Assembly (NCBI GenBank): GCA_945871445.1
Contig: CAMBWI010000016.1
Span: forward strand, 1-43,188
Direction of reading: 5' to 3'
From: Singulisphaera sp. GP187
GTDB taxonomy: Bacteria > Planctomycetota > Phycisphaerae > Phycisphaerales > SM1A02
Length of the DNA: 43,188 bases
Shown here piece after piece: positions 25,328 to 33,504 of this stretch. Positions within the stretch are counted from its first letter, which is position 1. The number at the start of each line of letters is the position of its first letter. Below the pieces are notes generated by a model. That model worked only from the letters and a program-made list of their open reading frames with translations. It was not told the origin of the DNA and made no database searches. The translations under genes were made by a program, and so were the position numbers.

Positions 25328-25906
25328 TTGGAATATGTCTCCCGAGCTGGAATGAAAATGGCCCATGCGCTTGCTGCGTTTCGGCTTGACGTGACTGGGC
25401 TGGAATGTGCTGATTTTGGCTGCAATGCTGGCGGTTTTACGGATTGCTTGTTGAAACACGGCGCCAAAAAAGTGATTGCCGTTGACACAGGCTATGGCAT
25501 GCTCGATTGGAAACTTCGCAATGATCCTCGCGTAGATGTTCGCGAGAGAACGAATGTGCTTTATTCTGCCGTTCCTCCAGATGGGGTCGATGTTGTCGTG
25601 CTCGATATGGCGTGGACTCGACAACGACATTCCATTCCAATCGCAGTTCGTTGGTTGCGCCCGACTGGCTACATCGTGGCGCTGATCAAACCCCACTATG
25701 AGTCGCAAGGAGATGAACGCAAAGCGCTTGTCAAAGGCTGTCTTCCCGCACACATCGCAACGGATGTGGTTCGGCGAGTGCTGGCAGAAATGTCTGAATT
25801 TGGCGTGCAAGTGATCGACGATTGCCCAAGTCCACTCGAAGGGAGCGGTGGAAACAGCGAGCATTTGGCGCTTCTTCGGCTGTCAAACAAGAGTGCGAAT
25901 GAGTGA
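25328..25906 (+). CDS. TlyA/FtsJ-like SAM-dependent rRNA methyltransferase lacking the S4 domain
   Basis: 192-aa Rossmann methyltransferase. Similarity to TlyA runs from 'EYVSRAGMKMAHALAAF' through 'ADFGCNAGGFTDCLLKHGA' (SAM loop), 'VIAVDTGYGMLDWKLRNDPRV' over motif II and 'RERTNVLY'. The RrmJ-type K-D-K-E tetrad can be placed: Lys in GMKM, Asp in VVLDMAW, Lys in ALIKPHYE, Glu in NSEHLAL. TlyA proteins 2'-O-methylate 16S/23S rRNA with an N-terminal S4 RNA-binding domain; here that domain is absent. TTG 25328 has GAGAG about 7 nt upstream and starts right at the conserved block; the TTG at 25274 would overlap lpxI by 38 nt. It could be an active enzyme with another RNA-binding mode. Confidence 0.82.
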   Translation: MEYVSRAGMKMAHALAAFRLDVTGLECADFGCNAGGFTDCLLKHGAKKVIAVDTGYGMLDWKLRNDPRVDVRERTNVLYSAVPPDGVDVVVLDMAWTRQRHSIPIAVRWLRPTGYIVALIKPHYESQGDERKALVKGCLPAHIATDVVRRVLAEMSEFGVQVIDDCPSPLEGSGGNSEHLALLRLSNKSANE

Positions 25907-25980
25907 TCGAAAACATTTGAAAATTCTCTGGATTTGGACTGGAAAATGAGACGTCAAAGCGAGCGAACTTCGCCAAAAAA

Positions 25981-25989
25981 TGATATGAT
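25981..25989 (+). promoter_or_regulatory. Extended -10 promoter close to gyrA
   Basis: TGATATGAT matches TGn-TATGAT (extended -10). The gyrA GTG is 12 nt after it, so the predicted leader is about 6 nt and there is no SD. No convincing -35 lies 17 bp upstream, as expected for extended -10 sites. Confidence 0.5.
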
Positions 25990-26001
25990 TTCCACTTCGC
26001 C

Positions 26002-28611
26002 GTGACCGCTGTTCCTCCCGCCAATCCAGATCCAAATTCGACGCTCGGTCAAGTGATCGACAAGACGATCGACCGTGAATTGCACGAGTCATATCTCGTC
26101 TACGCAATGAGCACGATTATGGATCGTGCGCTTCCAGATGTTCGAGATGGACTCAAGCCATCGCAGCGACGCATTCTTGTTGCGATGCACGATTTGAATC
26201 TTTCGCCTGGTCGAAAACAAATCAAATGCGCCAAGATTTGCGGCGACACAAGCGGAAATTATCACCCGCACGGCGAGTCAGTCATTTATCCAACGCTCGT
26301 GAATCTCGGTCAGTCGTGGAAGACGCGCGCACTGCTCATCGACAAGCAAGGGAACTTCGGATCTATTGATGGCGATCCACCCGCAGCGATGCGATACACC
26401 GAAGCCCGAATGACTGGCGTCGCAGTTGCGATGCTGGAAGATCTCGACAAAGAAACAGTTGATTTCAAGCCGAATTATGACGACCGATTGATGGAACCGA
26501 TGGTTCTTCCAGGCAAGTTTCCAAATCTGCTTGTGAACGGTTCATCGGGAATTGCTGTTGGTATGGCGAGTGCAATGCCTCCGCACAATCTTCGCGAAAT
26601 TGCACGCGCGATTGTTGCCACGATCGACAATCCAGAGATTGGTTTGGAGGGTCTGCTTGCTCTTGTGCCTGGTCCAGATTTTCCAACAGGAGGCTCGATC
26701 ATTGGCCGCCGCGGAATCGCCGAGGCATACGCCACTGGACGCGGAAGGTTGACTGTGCGTGGTCGTGTTCGTCATGAGACGAAAGATGGACGCAACATGA
26801 TCATCATCGAAGAGATTCCATATCAGGTGGTGCAGAGCATTCTCATCGAACGAATTGTCGATGCCAAGAAAGATGATCGAATCCCAGACATCGTCGATGT
26901 GCGAAATCACTCGGGACGCGATGCGCAAACGAGAATTTTGGTTGTGCTTCGCAAAGGCGCAGATCCTGCTGTTGTCGAACGCCAACTGTTCGAATTCACG
27001 CCACTGCAAACGACATACAGCATCATGAATATTGCGCTGGTGAATGGCCAGCCTCGAACGCTCCCCTTGCGCAATCTGATTTCGTGTTACATCGACCATC
27101 GCTGCAATGTCATTCGTCGCCGCACGGAATTTCAACTTCGCCAAGCGCGACAGCAAGCGCATCGTCTCGAAGGACTTGTGTATGCCGTGTGCGACATCGA
27201 TGCAGTGATTGCGATCATCCGAGCATCACGAACGCGTGAAGAAGCGATCCAGACCCTGATGGAACGCGCGTTTCGCATCGCAGAAAATCATCCCAGCGCA
27301 CACTTGGTTCCAGAACGCATTGCACGTGCAAGCCGAGTCGGCGCAGGCATCAAATTGACCCGCGTTCAAGCAGATGCAATCGGCGCGCTGCGACTGATTC
27401 AGTTGGTTGGATTGGAAGTCGAAAAACTCGCGAGCGAATTCGCTGCACTTTTAATCGAAATCGACGGATATGAAAAACTTCTTGGAGATCAAGCGCTCGT
27501 CTTGAAAATCGTTCGCCAAGATGTGATCGATATCTCCGAAAAATTTAGCGATGAGCGCCGAACAACCATCGAGGCAGATGAGGCGGGCGATTTCGACCTA
27601 GCCGAACTCATCCAAGAGCATGATGTTGCTGTCACAGTCAGCCACGAAGGATTTGTGAAGCGTCTTGCAGTCGACACATTCCGTACGCAAGGTCGCGGAG
27701 GAGTTGGCGTTCGCGGATCCGACGCAAAAGATGGCGATTACATCGAACGAGTCTTTATCGCCAGCACGCACGACGATCTTCTCTGCTTCACCAATACTGG
27801 TCGTGTGTATCAAATCAAAGTCTGGCAGATTCCAGAAATGTCCCGAACTGCCAAGGGACGTGCGATCAATAGCGTGGTCGAATTGAAAGACGGCGAAAGA
27901 ATGGTCGCCTATCTCCCGATCAAGGACTTCGAACAAAGCGAAGATTATCTTTTCTTCGCTTCAGCAAACGGCCGCGTGAAGCGATCATCTCTAAAGGATT
28001 TCCGCAATGTGAATCGCAGCGGAATTGTTTCCGTGAAACTGAATGAAGGAGATCGACTGGTGAATGTCGTGCTGACACGCGGCAACGATCATGTTCTCTT
28101 GGCGACCGCCGAGGGAATGTCGATTCGCTTCGATGAAAATGATGCGCGCGTGATGGGTCGTGCTGCCGCAGGAGTTGCCGGAATCGATCTCGCTGAAAAA
28201 GATTTCGTTGTAGGACTTGTTCGCTGCGACGATAAGGCAGCACTCTTCACCTGCACAGAAAATGGCTTTGGCAAACGAACTTCGATGACCGAATATCTCG
28301 TCCAGCAGGATGATGGGCAAACGCGCGCGCAATCACGTGCCGGCAAAGGCAGAATCGACATCAAGACCGACGAGCGAAATGGCCGCGTTGTCGCTGTCCA
28401 TTCAACCCTCGAAGATGACGATTTGATGTTTATTTCACGCGGCGGAATGATTGTTCGTATTCGCGCAAGTGAAGTTCGCTTGGTGGGGCGCAATACGCTT
28501 GGCGTCCGAGTCGTCAAGTTGCAAGAAGATGACGCTCTTGTTGGCGCAGCCTGTTTCGAATCTGGCGAGGTTGCAGATACAGAAGCAACCATTCCCCCAC
28601 CGACCGAGTGA
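26002..28611 (+). CDS. gyrA: DNA gyrase subunit A
   Basis: Type IIA topoisomerase subunit, 869 aa, that cuts and rejoins DNA with GyrB. The winged-helix/tower core spans about 30-520 with the active-site Tyr132 in 'AMRYTEAR', preceded by 'KQGNFGSIDGD'. The C-terminal beta-pinwheel (about 540-850) has repeated blades. Its GyrA-box position reads QGRGGVG (563-569) instead of QRRGGKG. At the quinolone site (YHPHGESVIYPTLV) Ser93 is kept, but E. coli Asp87 is replaced by Pro97. GTG start, no SD, short predicted leader. Full-length CTD favours gyrase over ParC. STAS follows after 12 nt, probably in one operon. No gyrB in view. Confidence 0.95.
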   Translation: MTAVPPANPDPNSTLGQVIDKTIDRELHESYLVYAMSTIMDRALPDVRDGLKPSQRRILVAMHDLNLSPGRKQIKCAKICGDTSGNYHPHGESVIYPTLVNLGQSWKTRALLIDKQGNFGSIDGDPPAAMRYTEARMTGVAVAMLEDLDKETVDFKPNYDDRLMEPMVLPGKFPNLLVNGSSGIAVGMASAMPPHNLREIARAIVATIDNPEIGLEGLLALVPGPDFPTGGSIIGRRGIAEAYATGRGRLTVRGRVRHETKDGRNMIIIEEIPYQVVQSILIERIVDAKKDDRIPDIVDVRNHSGRDAQTRILVVLRKGADPAVVERQLFEFTPLQTTYSIMNIALVNGQPRTLPLRNLISCYIDHRCNVIRRRTEFQLRQARQQAHRLEGLVYAVCDIDAVIAIIRASRTREEAIQTLMERAFRIAENHPSAHLVPERIARASRVGAGIKLTRVQADAIGALRLIQLVGLEVEKLASEFAALLIEIDGYEKLLGDQALVLKIVRQDVIDISEKFSDERRTTIEADEAGDFDLAELIQEHDVAVTVSHEGFVKRLAVDTFRTQGRGGVGVRGSDAKDGDYIERVFIASTHDDLLCFTNTGRVYQIKVWQIPEMSRTAKGRAINSVVELKDGERMVAYLPIKDFEQSEDYLFFASANGRVKRSSLKDFRNVNRSGIVSVKLNEGDRLVNVVLTRGNDHVLLATAEGMSIRFDENDARVMGRAAAGVAGIDLAEKDFVVGLVRCDDKAALFTCTENGFGKRTSMTEYLVQQDDGQTRAQSRAGKGRIDIKTDERNGRVVAVHSTLEDDDLMFISRGGMIVRIRASEVRLVGRNTLGVRVVKLQEDDALVGAACFESGEVADTEATIPPPTE

Positions 28612-28623
28612 TAGGATCACATC

Positions 28624-28962
28624 ATGCCACTAAGTGATTGGTCTGAAAATATTGTCATCGGCGAAATGACCGACGAACCCACTCTCAGCGATGATCTCAA
28701 GATGTTGATCGACCGAGCGGAGAAGAAACAACCTGATTTACATATCGTGCTCGATATGCGAGGCGTGACATATCTCAATTCATCCAACATTGCGCAACTC
28801 CTTCAACTCCGCAAGACTGTCGTTTCTGCGAAAGGAACCCTCCATCTCTGCGGCGTGAAAGACGCTGTCTGGAGCATCTTGCTGATGACTGGTTTGGATC
28901 GACTTTTCAAGTTCACTGACGATGTGCCAACAGCGTTGGCGGCCGCGCAGTTGGGGCTCTAG
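28624..28962 (+). CDS. STAS-domain anti-anti-sigma-like protein
   Basis: 112-aa single STAS domain of the SpoIIAA/RsbV type. 'LHIVLDMRGVTYLNSSNIAQLLQLR' gives the central strand and the helix with the phospho-acceptor position (Ser54 in LNSSN). Such proteins bind anti-sigma kinases when unphosphorylated or act as scaffolds in partner-switching. No kinase or PP2C phosphatase gene is near. AGGA lies 8 nt upstream of ATG 28624, 12 nt after the gyrA stop. It is 36 nt before exbD and might belong with the ExbD/TonB pair or the gyrA operon. Confidence 0.85.
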   Translation: MPLSDWSENIVIGEMTDEPTLSDDLKMLIDRAEKKQPDLHIVLDMRGVTYLNSSNIAQLLQLRKTVVSAKGTLHLCGVKDAVWSILLMTGLDRLFKFTDDVPTALAAAQLGL

Positions 28963-28998
28963 CGGATTTGCGGACATTAGAGGACTGGCTGAAAACAA

Positions 28999-29481
28999 AT
29001 GCGTATTCGCCGAACAGTTCACGAACCACGAATCGAATTGATCCCCCTGATCGACGTGATGATGTTCTTGCTTTCGTTTTTTATCTATTCTCAGGCTCTT
29101 GCCGTGCGCATAAGTGTTGTGCCTATGGAATTAAGAAAATTTCAAAGTGCACAAGCTGCAAAGCCAGTGCCCGCTGCGACGATCTCGATCACGCTTGATG
29201 GAAAACTTTATTACAACCGAGTTCCCTGCGAATTGTCAGATATTGCTGGCCGCGTCGCAGAATCGAAGTCAGAAGATACCAAGACGGTGGTGTATATCGC
29301 CGTTGCAGATGGTCAAGGAACAGTTGACCGTGCGCCAATTATGCAAAGTGTGTGGGACAAGTTGCGTGGATGCGGACTTCAAGTCAATTTCGTCGGTCGA
29401 CCAATTGATACTGATGAGAAAAACCCTGCAACTACGCCGACGACACCAACTGCGCCTACTGCGCCAACGACCAAGCCGTGA
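28999..29481 (+). CDS. exbD: ExbD/TolR-family proton-channel subunit
   Basis: 160-aa inner-membrane protein. One N-terminal helix (about 14-36) in 'IELIPLIDVMMFLLSFFIYSQ' carries the conserved proton-conducting Asp (ID-V). The periplasmic domain (about 55-138) follows, then a Thr/Pro/Ala tail (TTPTTPTAPTAPTTKP). It works with an ExbB/TolQ/MotA-like channel to energise TonB-type transducers. The tail is longer and more Pro-rich than typical ExbD. Its stop overlaps the tonB-like GTG by 4 nt. An ExbB partner is not in this window, which is unusual. Confidence 0.88.
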   Translation: MRIRRTVHEPRIELIPLIDVMMFLLSFFIYSQALAVRISVVPMELRKFQSAQAAKPVPAATISITLDGKLYYNRVPCELSDIAGRVAESKSEDTKTVVYIAVADGQGTVDRAPIMQSVWDKLRGCGLQVNFVGRPIDTDEKNPATTPTTPTAPTAPTTKP

Positions 29482-30836
29482 CTGAAGCGCGCCAACAAAA
29501 CGCACCACTCTATTTTGGAGCTGTCATTGCATTGATTCTTCATTTGTTGGTTGCAATTCCCGTCCTCAGCGGCGCGTGGGGAGTCGGTGGGGATAGCCCC
29601 CTTCATTCTTCGCTCGACGGAAAGAGCGAGAGCGAAAAACGACAACGAGAAAGACTTGAAGAAGCGCTCAGAAAAGCAAAGGAAGTTCAACCAGAAGATG
29701 AGAATGAAGTCATTCCAGGATTGGATAATGGCTCCGACCAAGGCATGGTTTGGATTGGATACGACGAATATAAGGAACAACTTGCGCAACACGCGGAAGT
29801 CGAGCAGGCTGCATTTACCGACAAGGAAGTTGCTGGTGGTGGCGCACTTGCTCAGGGTGATTTGAAGCAACTTCCTGCAGACGCTCCTGGGCAACAAGCT
29901 GAGGCGTCGCAACCCACTGTTCCACCACCCACTGCTCAAAATTCGCCACCAACTCCACCAACTCCTGCAACTCCGCAAACAATTGCGACACCACAAACCC
30001 CCGAGACTCCGCAGTCACCCACAACGCCACCAACTCCCGCGGAGTCGAAACCAATTGAAGCTGTGCGAGCAGTGAGTCCAGTTGAAACTCCCCAACCAAG
30101 TGATATGAAAGGTGTCGCTCCGATGCCAGTTGAAACGGTGACTCTTCCGACTGCGCCCATTGGTCCCGATCCAAATCTGCCGCCTGCGATTGAGCGAGCA
30201 GAAATCAAGCCAGATCCATCGAAGGAAGCACCACCAACTGCAGAAGTGCAACCGATGAATACTCCAGAACCGATCCCGCGTCCTGAAGTTCCAAAAGCGG
30301 AACAACCTCCACAAGTTGAGATTCCAACGACTCCAAATTTGAAGCCCCCATCACCGCAAACACCTCCATCGCCACCAACACCGCAGACGCCGCCGAATCC
30401 AAATTCTGGCGCGAATGGTGCGACTTCACCAGTCGTATCGCCAGTCACTGGTCCGCCTGGAGCTCCTGGAAAAGGAACTGCGACTGGCGATAAATCTGAT
30501 CGCGAATCAGATGCGACAAGTATTGTGGATGTCCCTCAATCTTTCTGGCGCACTGGAAAGCCACTTGCACGAAAAGGCCTTGAAATCAAGACTAAAAAGC
30601 CAGAGTTGCCAATTCTGACTCGGCTCACCACTTCTCCTGGAAATCCAGTTTGTGAAGTTCTCTTCGGCAAGAATGGCGTGCCAGTCTCTTGCAAAATTCT
30701 TCAATCGAGTGGCTATGCAGATATCGATGGACCTGTGACGGATGCGCTGTATCGCTGGCGTGCGAAAGGTTCGCAACTGGAAAAACTTGCGCCTGGAAAA
30801 ACATTGACATTTCGAATTCGCTTCATTCTGAACTGA
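29478..30836 (+). CDS. TonB-like energy transducer with very long Pro-rich linker
   Basis: 452-aa protein: cytoplasmic start, one helix (about 12-32), then an unusually long (about 300 aa) Pro/Thr/Glu-rich linker with tandem-like PxTPPxP segments. The C-terminal globular part (about 365-452) resembles TonB: 'CEVLFGKNGVPVSCKILQSSGYADIDGPVTDALYRWR' over its strands. This linker would span the periplasm with ease. GTG start at 29478 overlaps the exbD stop (GTGA), which supports pairing. The DNA following is the palindromic repeat region, with no obvious terminator. TonB family by topology, linker and weak C-terminal match. Confidence 0.75.
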   Translation: MTEARQQNAPLYFGAVIALILHLLVAIPVLSGAWGVGGDSPLHSSLDGKSESEKRQRERLEEALRKAKEVQPEDENEVIPGLDNGSDQGMVWIGYDEYKEQLAQHAEVEQAAFTDKEVAGGGALAQGDLKQLPADAPGQQAEASQPTVPPPTAQNSPPTPPTPATPQTIATPQTPETPQSPTTPPTPAESKPIEAVRAVSPVETPQPSDMKGVAPMPVETVTLPTAPIGPDPNLPPAIERAEIKPDPSKEAPPTAEVQPMNTPEPIPRPEVPKAEQPPQVEIPTTPNLKPPSPQTPPSPPTPQTPPNPNSGANGATSPVVSPVTGPPGAPGKGTATGDKSDRESDATSIVDVPQSFWRTGKPLARKGLEIKTKKPELPILTRLTTSPGNPVCEVLFGKNGVPVSCKILQSSGYADIDGPVTDALYRWRAKGSQLEKLAPGKTLTFRIRFILN

Positions 30837-30950
30837 GACGCTCGCAGCTCTCTTCTGAGTCAGCGAACTGTGCGAACAAATTGAATCGACTCAAATGTGG
30901 ATTGTGCAGATTTTTGGCGAATCAAATTCTCGCTGAACCGTGTTTCAGAT
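30837..30950. other. Spacer between tonB-like and the repeat region
   Basis: I see no gene, terminator or promoter here. It separates the tonB-like stop from the first repeat copy; the whole gene-free stretch to surE is 544 nt and the rest is the duplicated palindrome. Confidence 0.6.
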
Positions 30951-31319
30951 CAGTCGCGCATCGGCTTGCGTGCCCAGCCGCTGGAAAGTTCTCTCAAAGC
31001 AAGTTCCGCAGGCCCTCCGACGGCGCTTGCAATAAAATTTCGCAAACCGGAACGTGTCGGTCGCCGAGGACTGTTTGAGCCCCAAGAGGACTTTCCACGG
31101 CTGCTCACTTATGCGATTCTGCGGCTGTTTCCGTGGCTGTGTCAGTCGCGCATCGGCTTGCGTGCCCAGCCGCTGGAAAGTTCTCTCGGGCGAGTTCCGC
31201 AGGCCCTCCGACGGCACTTGCAAATAAATTTCGCAAATCTGATCGTGTCGGTCGCCGAGGACTGTTTGAGCCCCGAGAGGACTTTCCACGGCTGCTCACT
31301 TATGCGATTCTGCGGCTGT
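30951..31319. repeat. Two tandem ~177-bp copies of a palindromic element
   Basis: Copy 1 (30951-31128) and copy 2 (31143-31319) are about 90% identical with a period of 191-192 bp, separated by a 14-bp spacer. Both begin CAGTCGCGCATCGGCTTGCG and end GCGATTCTGCGGCTGT. Each copy is an imperfect palindrome: in copy 2, AGCCGCTGGAAAGTTCTC... (31168-31190) pairs with the segment 31272-31293, with one bulge and one G-T pair, and the interior also folds (CCTCCGACGGCAC with GTGTCGGTCGCCGAGG, with bulges). A third, short start (TCAGTCGCGC) follows at about 31361 after further GATTCCGCA repeats. No coding potential credible on either strand. Candidate MITE/BIME-like repeat or structured RNA. Confidence 0.85.
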
Positions 31320-31380
31320 ATCCGTTGCTGATTCCGCAGCTGATTCCGCAACTGTCTCAGTCGCGCTTCGATAGCTCACG

Positions 31381-32169
31381 CTATGTGTGCAATCGCTTCT
31401 GCCACGCAGCGAGAGACGCATCATCGGTCAAGTCGTACCAAAGTGGCGTGATCGTGACATTGCGCTCCATGAGCGCCTCAACATCGCTCCCCTGCGCAGT
31501 ATGAAAAAACTCCATGCCATTTCCACACGGCCAGTAATACGCTCTGCCCTCAGGAGATTCGCGTCGCTCATGCCGATCAACTCCAGCAGATGTATTCATT
31601 CGCACCACCCGTAGCGCTGGCATTGCGGCATCTGCCCTTTCTGTGCGCGGAACATTGATCGAAATCACACGGTGGGCATCAAGCGGATGTTCGATGACTT
31701 GATCAATCGCAGTGCGCGCAATTTCTGCCGCACGTTGCCAGTGCGTGTGTGCAGTTTCGCCGATGTGCAGACTGACGGCGATTGCGGGAACTCCAAGAAA
31801 CGCGGCCTCGATCGCGGCTGCGATCGTTCCTGAATAGATGATGTTGATACCCACATTTGCCCCACTATTCATTCCACTGATGACCAAATCAGGCTTGGAA
31901 CCAGCGCCAAATCGTTCCGCCCAGATCGTTCGAAGTCCAAGTTTCACGCAGTCTGCAGGCGTTCCATCGATGGAAGTTCCAAACATGTCATCGTTCACTT
32001 GAAAATTCCGCGTCATCAACGGACGATGAAAAGTGATGCCATGACTCATTGCAGATTGAACACCCGCTGGTGCAATCACCACAACTTCGCCGAGTGAACG
32101 AATCGCCATATACAGAGCGGCGATTCCTGGTGCGGTTATTCCATCATCGTTTGTAAGGAGAATTTTCAT
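31381..32169 (-). CDS. surE: 5'/3'-nucleotidase SurE
   Basis: 262-aa metal-dependent phosphatase of (deoxy)nucleoside monophosphates, involved in stress survival. The N-terminus 'MKILLTNDDGITAPGI' carries the metal-binding Asp pair; 'GTPADCVKLGL' and 'ISGMNSGANVGINIIYSGTIAAAIEAAFLG' (over the next strands) complete the active site. ATG 32169 is preferred over an upstream TTG 32190 because it gives the canonical N-terminus. Both lack an SD. It follows the GT2 gene on the same strand after 45 nt. On the other side is the repeat region; the end of the gene has a small ATAGC/GCTAT hairpin. Confidence 0.94.
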   Translation of the reverse strand: MKILLTNDDGITAPGIAALYMAIRSLGEVVVIAPAGVQSAMSHGITFHRPLMTRNFQVNDDMFGTSIDGTPADCVKLGLRTIWAERFGAGSKPDLVISGMNSGANVGINIIYSGTIAAAIEAAFLGVPAIAVSLHIGETAHTHWQRAAEIARTAIDQVIEHPLDAHRVISINVPRTERADAAMPALRVVRMNTSAGVDRHERRESPEGRAYYWPCGNGMEFFHTAQGSDVEALMERNVTITPLWYDLTDDASLAAWQKRLHT

Positions 32170-32201
32170 AGGTGTGTCAACAGAGTTCAATTGATCAAAG
32201 A

Positions 32202-32229
32202 AAAATATTCAGTTCTATCTTGGTTTCAA
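32202..32229 (-). promoter_or_regulatory. Possible promoter for surE
   Basis: On the leftward strand -35 TTGAAA (32224-32229), 16-bp spacer, -10 TATTTT (32202-32207). It overlaps the end of the GT2 gene and would give a ~25-nt leader to surE. A weak -10 makes this tentative; surE could equally be read from the GT2 promoter. Confidence 0.3.
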
Positions 32230-33441
32230 AACATATTGTCGCCCGCCCCAGCGCACTGGCTTTCCCGCACGCAAATCCCTTGCAGCTCTCCATTGAATGC
32301 GAGTGACCGCGAAGGATCCATAGGCATATGCAAGTGCCGCGATCTGCGGTACGCCAACCAATTCAAAGATGCGTCGAAGCGTGATTTGCTGACAGACAAG
32401 CGCAACAAATCCACAAGTCACGCCAGCAATACCCAGCGGTTGATCACCCAAAGCCAACCCTGCAATCCCAGTGGCGATCGTCGCGAGAGCAATGAACATC
32501 ACCCCTGCTCCGACCACAACGCATTCGAGACCATAGCGAAAAAGTCTCGATGGATTTCGATTGCATGCCTCAATAAAAATCCGTCGCCATCCTTCTCGAA
32601 ATTGTGCATACGACTCGTACATCCGCACATGCAGCAATTCATCTGCGACAAAGATGCCTGCCTTGCGTCCAAGAAACTGCACGATTCGCCGTGCAAACGC
32701 AATGTCTTCCAACAGATCGTCTTTCACTGCCGTATGCCCTCCAGCGGCGTCATACGCCTCGCGAGTGAAGAGCATGAACTGCCCATTGGCGAATGCCCGA
32801 GGCTTCTCTTCATCGTTGACCCTTGAAATCGGATAGATCTTCAACAACTGCATGATCGCAACAGGTTGCACGACCGCTTCGAAATTGCTTCGGACGCTGA
32901 CTTTCGGAAGCGCAGAAAGAAGAGAAAGGTCTCGCTGCAGCAGCAGCGCAACAGAAGCACGCACGAGCGCGGGATCAAATGTTGTATCTGCATCCGTAAA
33001 GAGCAAGAGTTCGCCAGTTGCGATTGCGCTGCCACGATTTGCAGCGTTGCATTTGCCCGCCCAATCATCAGGACAATCTTGATTATCAATCAATCGAACA
33101 AGTGGTTGTCTTGCACCACCGCCAGAAAGTGCGAGTTCTTTCTCCAATGCTGCGCGCGTTCCATCAGTGCAACGATCAAGCACGAAGATGATCTCGATCG
33201 AGCCTCCATAAATCTGCGCAAGCAACGTGCGCAGAAGATCGGGTGCATGAGCTTCTTCGTTATGTGCGGGGATGATGATCGAAACACTTGGCCATGAAGG
33301 CATCGTGACCGTCAATCCTTCACGCAAACTTGGACGATTGCGACCATCGCGTTGTACGCGCCAGCGCACCAGTAACCAATATGCGGCGCCTGTAAGCGAT
33401 AATGCGCTCAAGACCCAAACTGTCACGATCAAAACTGCCAT
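32215..33441 (-). CDS. Membrane-bound GT2-family glycosyltransferase
   Basis: About 408 aa. N-terminal helix (about 3-22), GT-A catalytic domain (about 48-275), and three to four C-terminal helices. 'VSIIIPAHNEEAHAPDLLRTLLAQ' start the Rossmann half; 'FTDADTTFDP' is the DxD metal/nucleotide site; 'DLLEDIAFAR' supplies the ED acid motif; 'EGWRRIF' replaces the QxxRW-like end. The helix arrangement resembles hopanoid/carotenoid-type HpnB or CrtQ-like GT2 enzymes; the acceptor is unknown. ATG 33441 fits the first helix; GTG 33447 is close by. Divergent from nnrE with 63 nt between. No SD seen. Confidence 0.85.
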   Translation of the reverse strand: MAVLIVTVWVLSALSLTGAAYWLLVRWRVQRDGRNRPSLREGLTVTMPSWPSVSIIIPAHNEEAHAPDLLRTLLAQIYGGSIEIIFVLDRCTDGTRAALEKELALSGGGARQPLVRLIDNQDCPDDWAGKCNAANRGSAIATGELLLFTDADTTFDPALVRASVALLLQRDLSLLSALPKVSVRSNFEAVVQPVAIMQLLKIYPISRVNDEEKPRAFANGQFMLFTREAYDAAGGHTAVKDDLLEDIAFARRIVQFLGRKAGIFVADELLHVRMYESYAQFREGWRRIFIEACNRNPSRLFRYGLECVVVGAGVMFIALATIATGIAGLALGDQPLGIAGVTCGFVALVCQQITLRRIFELVGVPQIAALAYAYGSFAVTRIQWRAARDLRAGKPVRWGGRQYVLKPR

Positions 33442-33504
33442 CCGCACAGAGTATCGCTTCGATGCGATGCCATCACAAACAGGCCGCACCGCTACGCTTG
33501 TGAT

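Noticed and set aside
29936-30448. Gly-rich minus-strand open frame under the tonB-like linker
   Set aside because: Antisense of the Pro/Thr-rich repeats; low-complexity shadow.
30951-31319. CRISPR array
   Set aside because: Only two long copies with no short unique spacers and no cas genes anywhere in the window.
30945-31351. Short open frames on both strands in the palindromic repeats
   Set aside because: Their products repeat because the DNA repeats; Arg-rich, no SD, differing stops; not proteins.
32191-32826. 211-codon plus-strand frame under the GT2 gene
   Set aside because: Antisense to conserved GT2 C-terminal coding sequence, no SD, no recognisable family.
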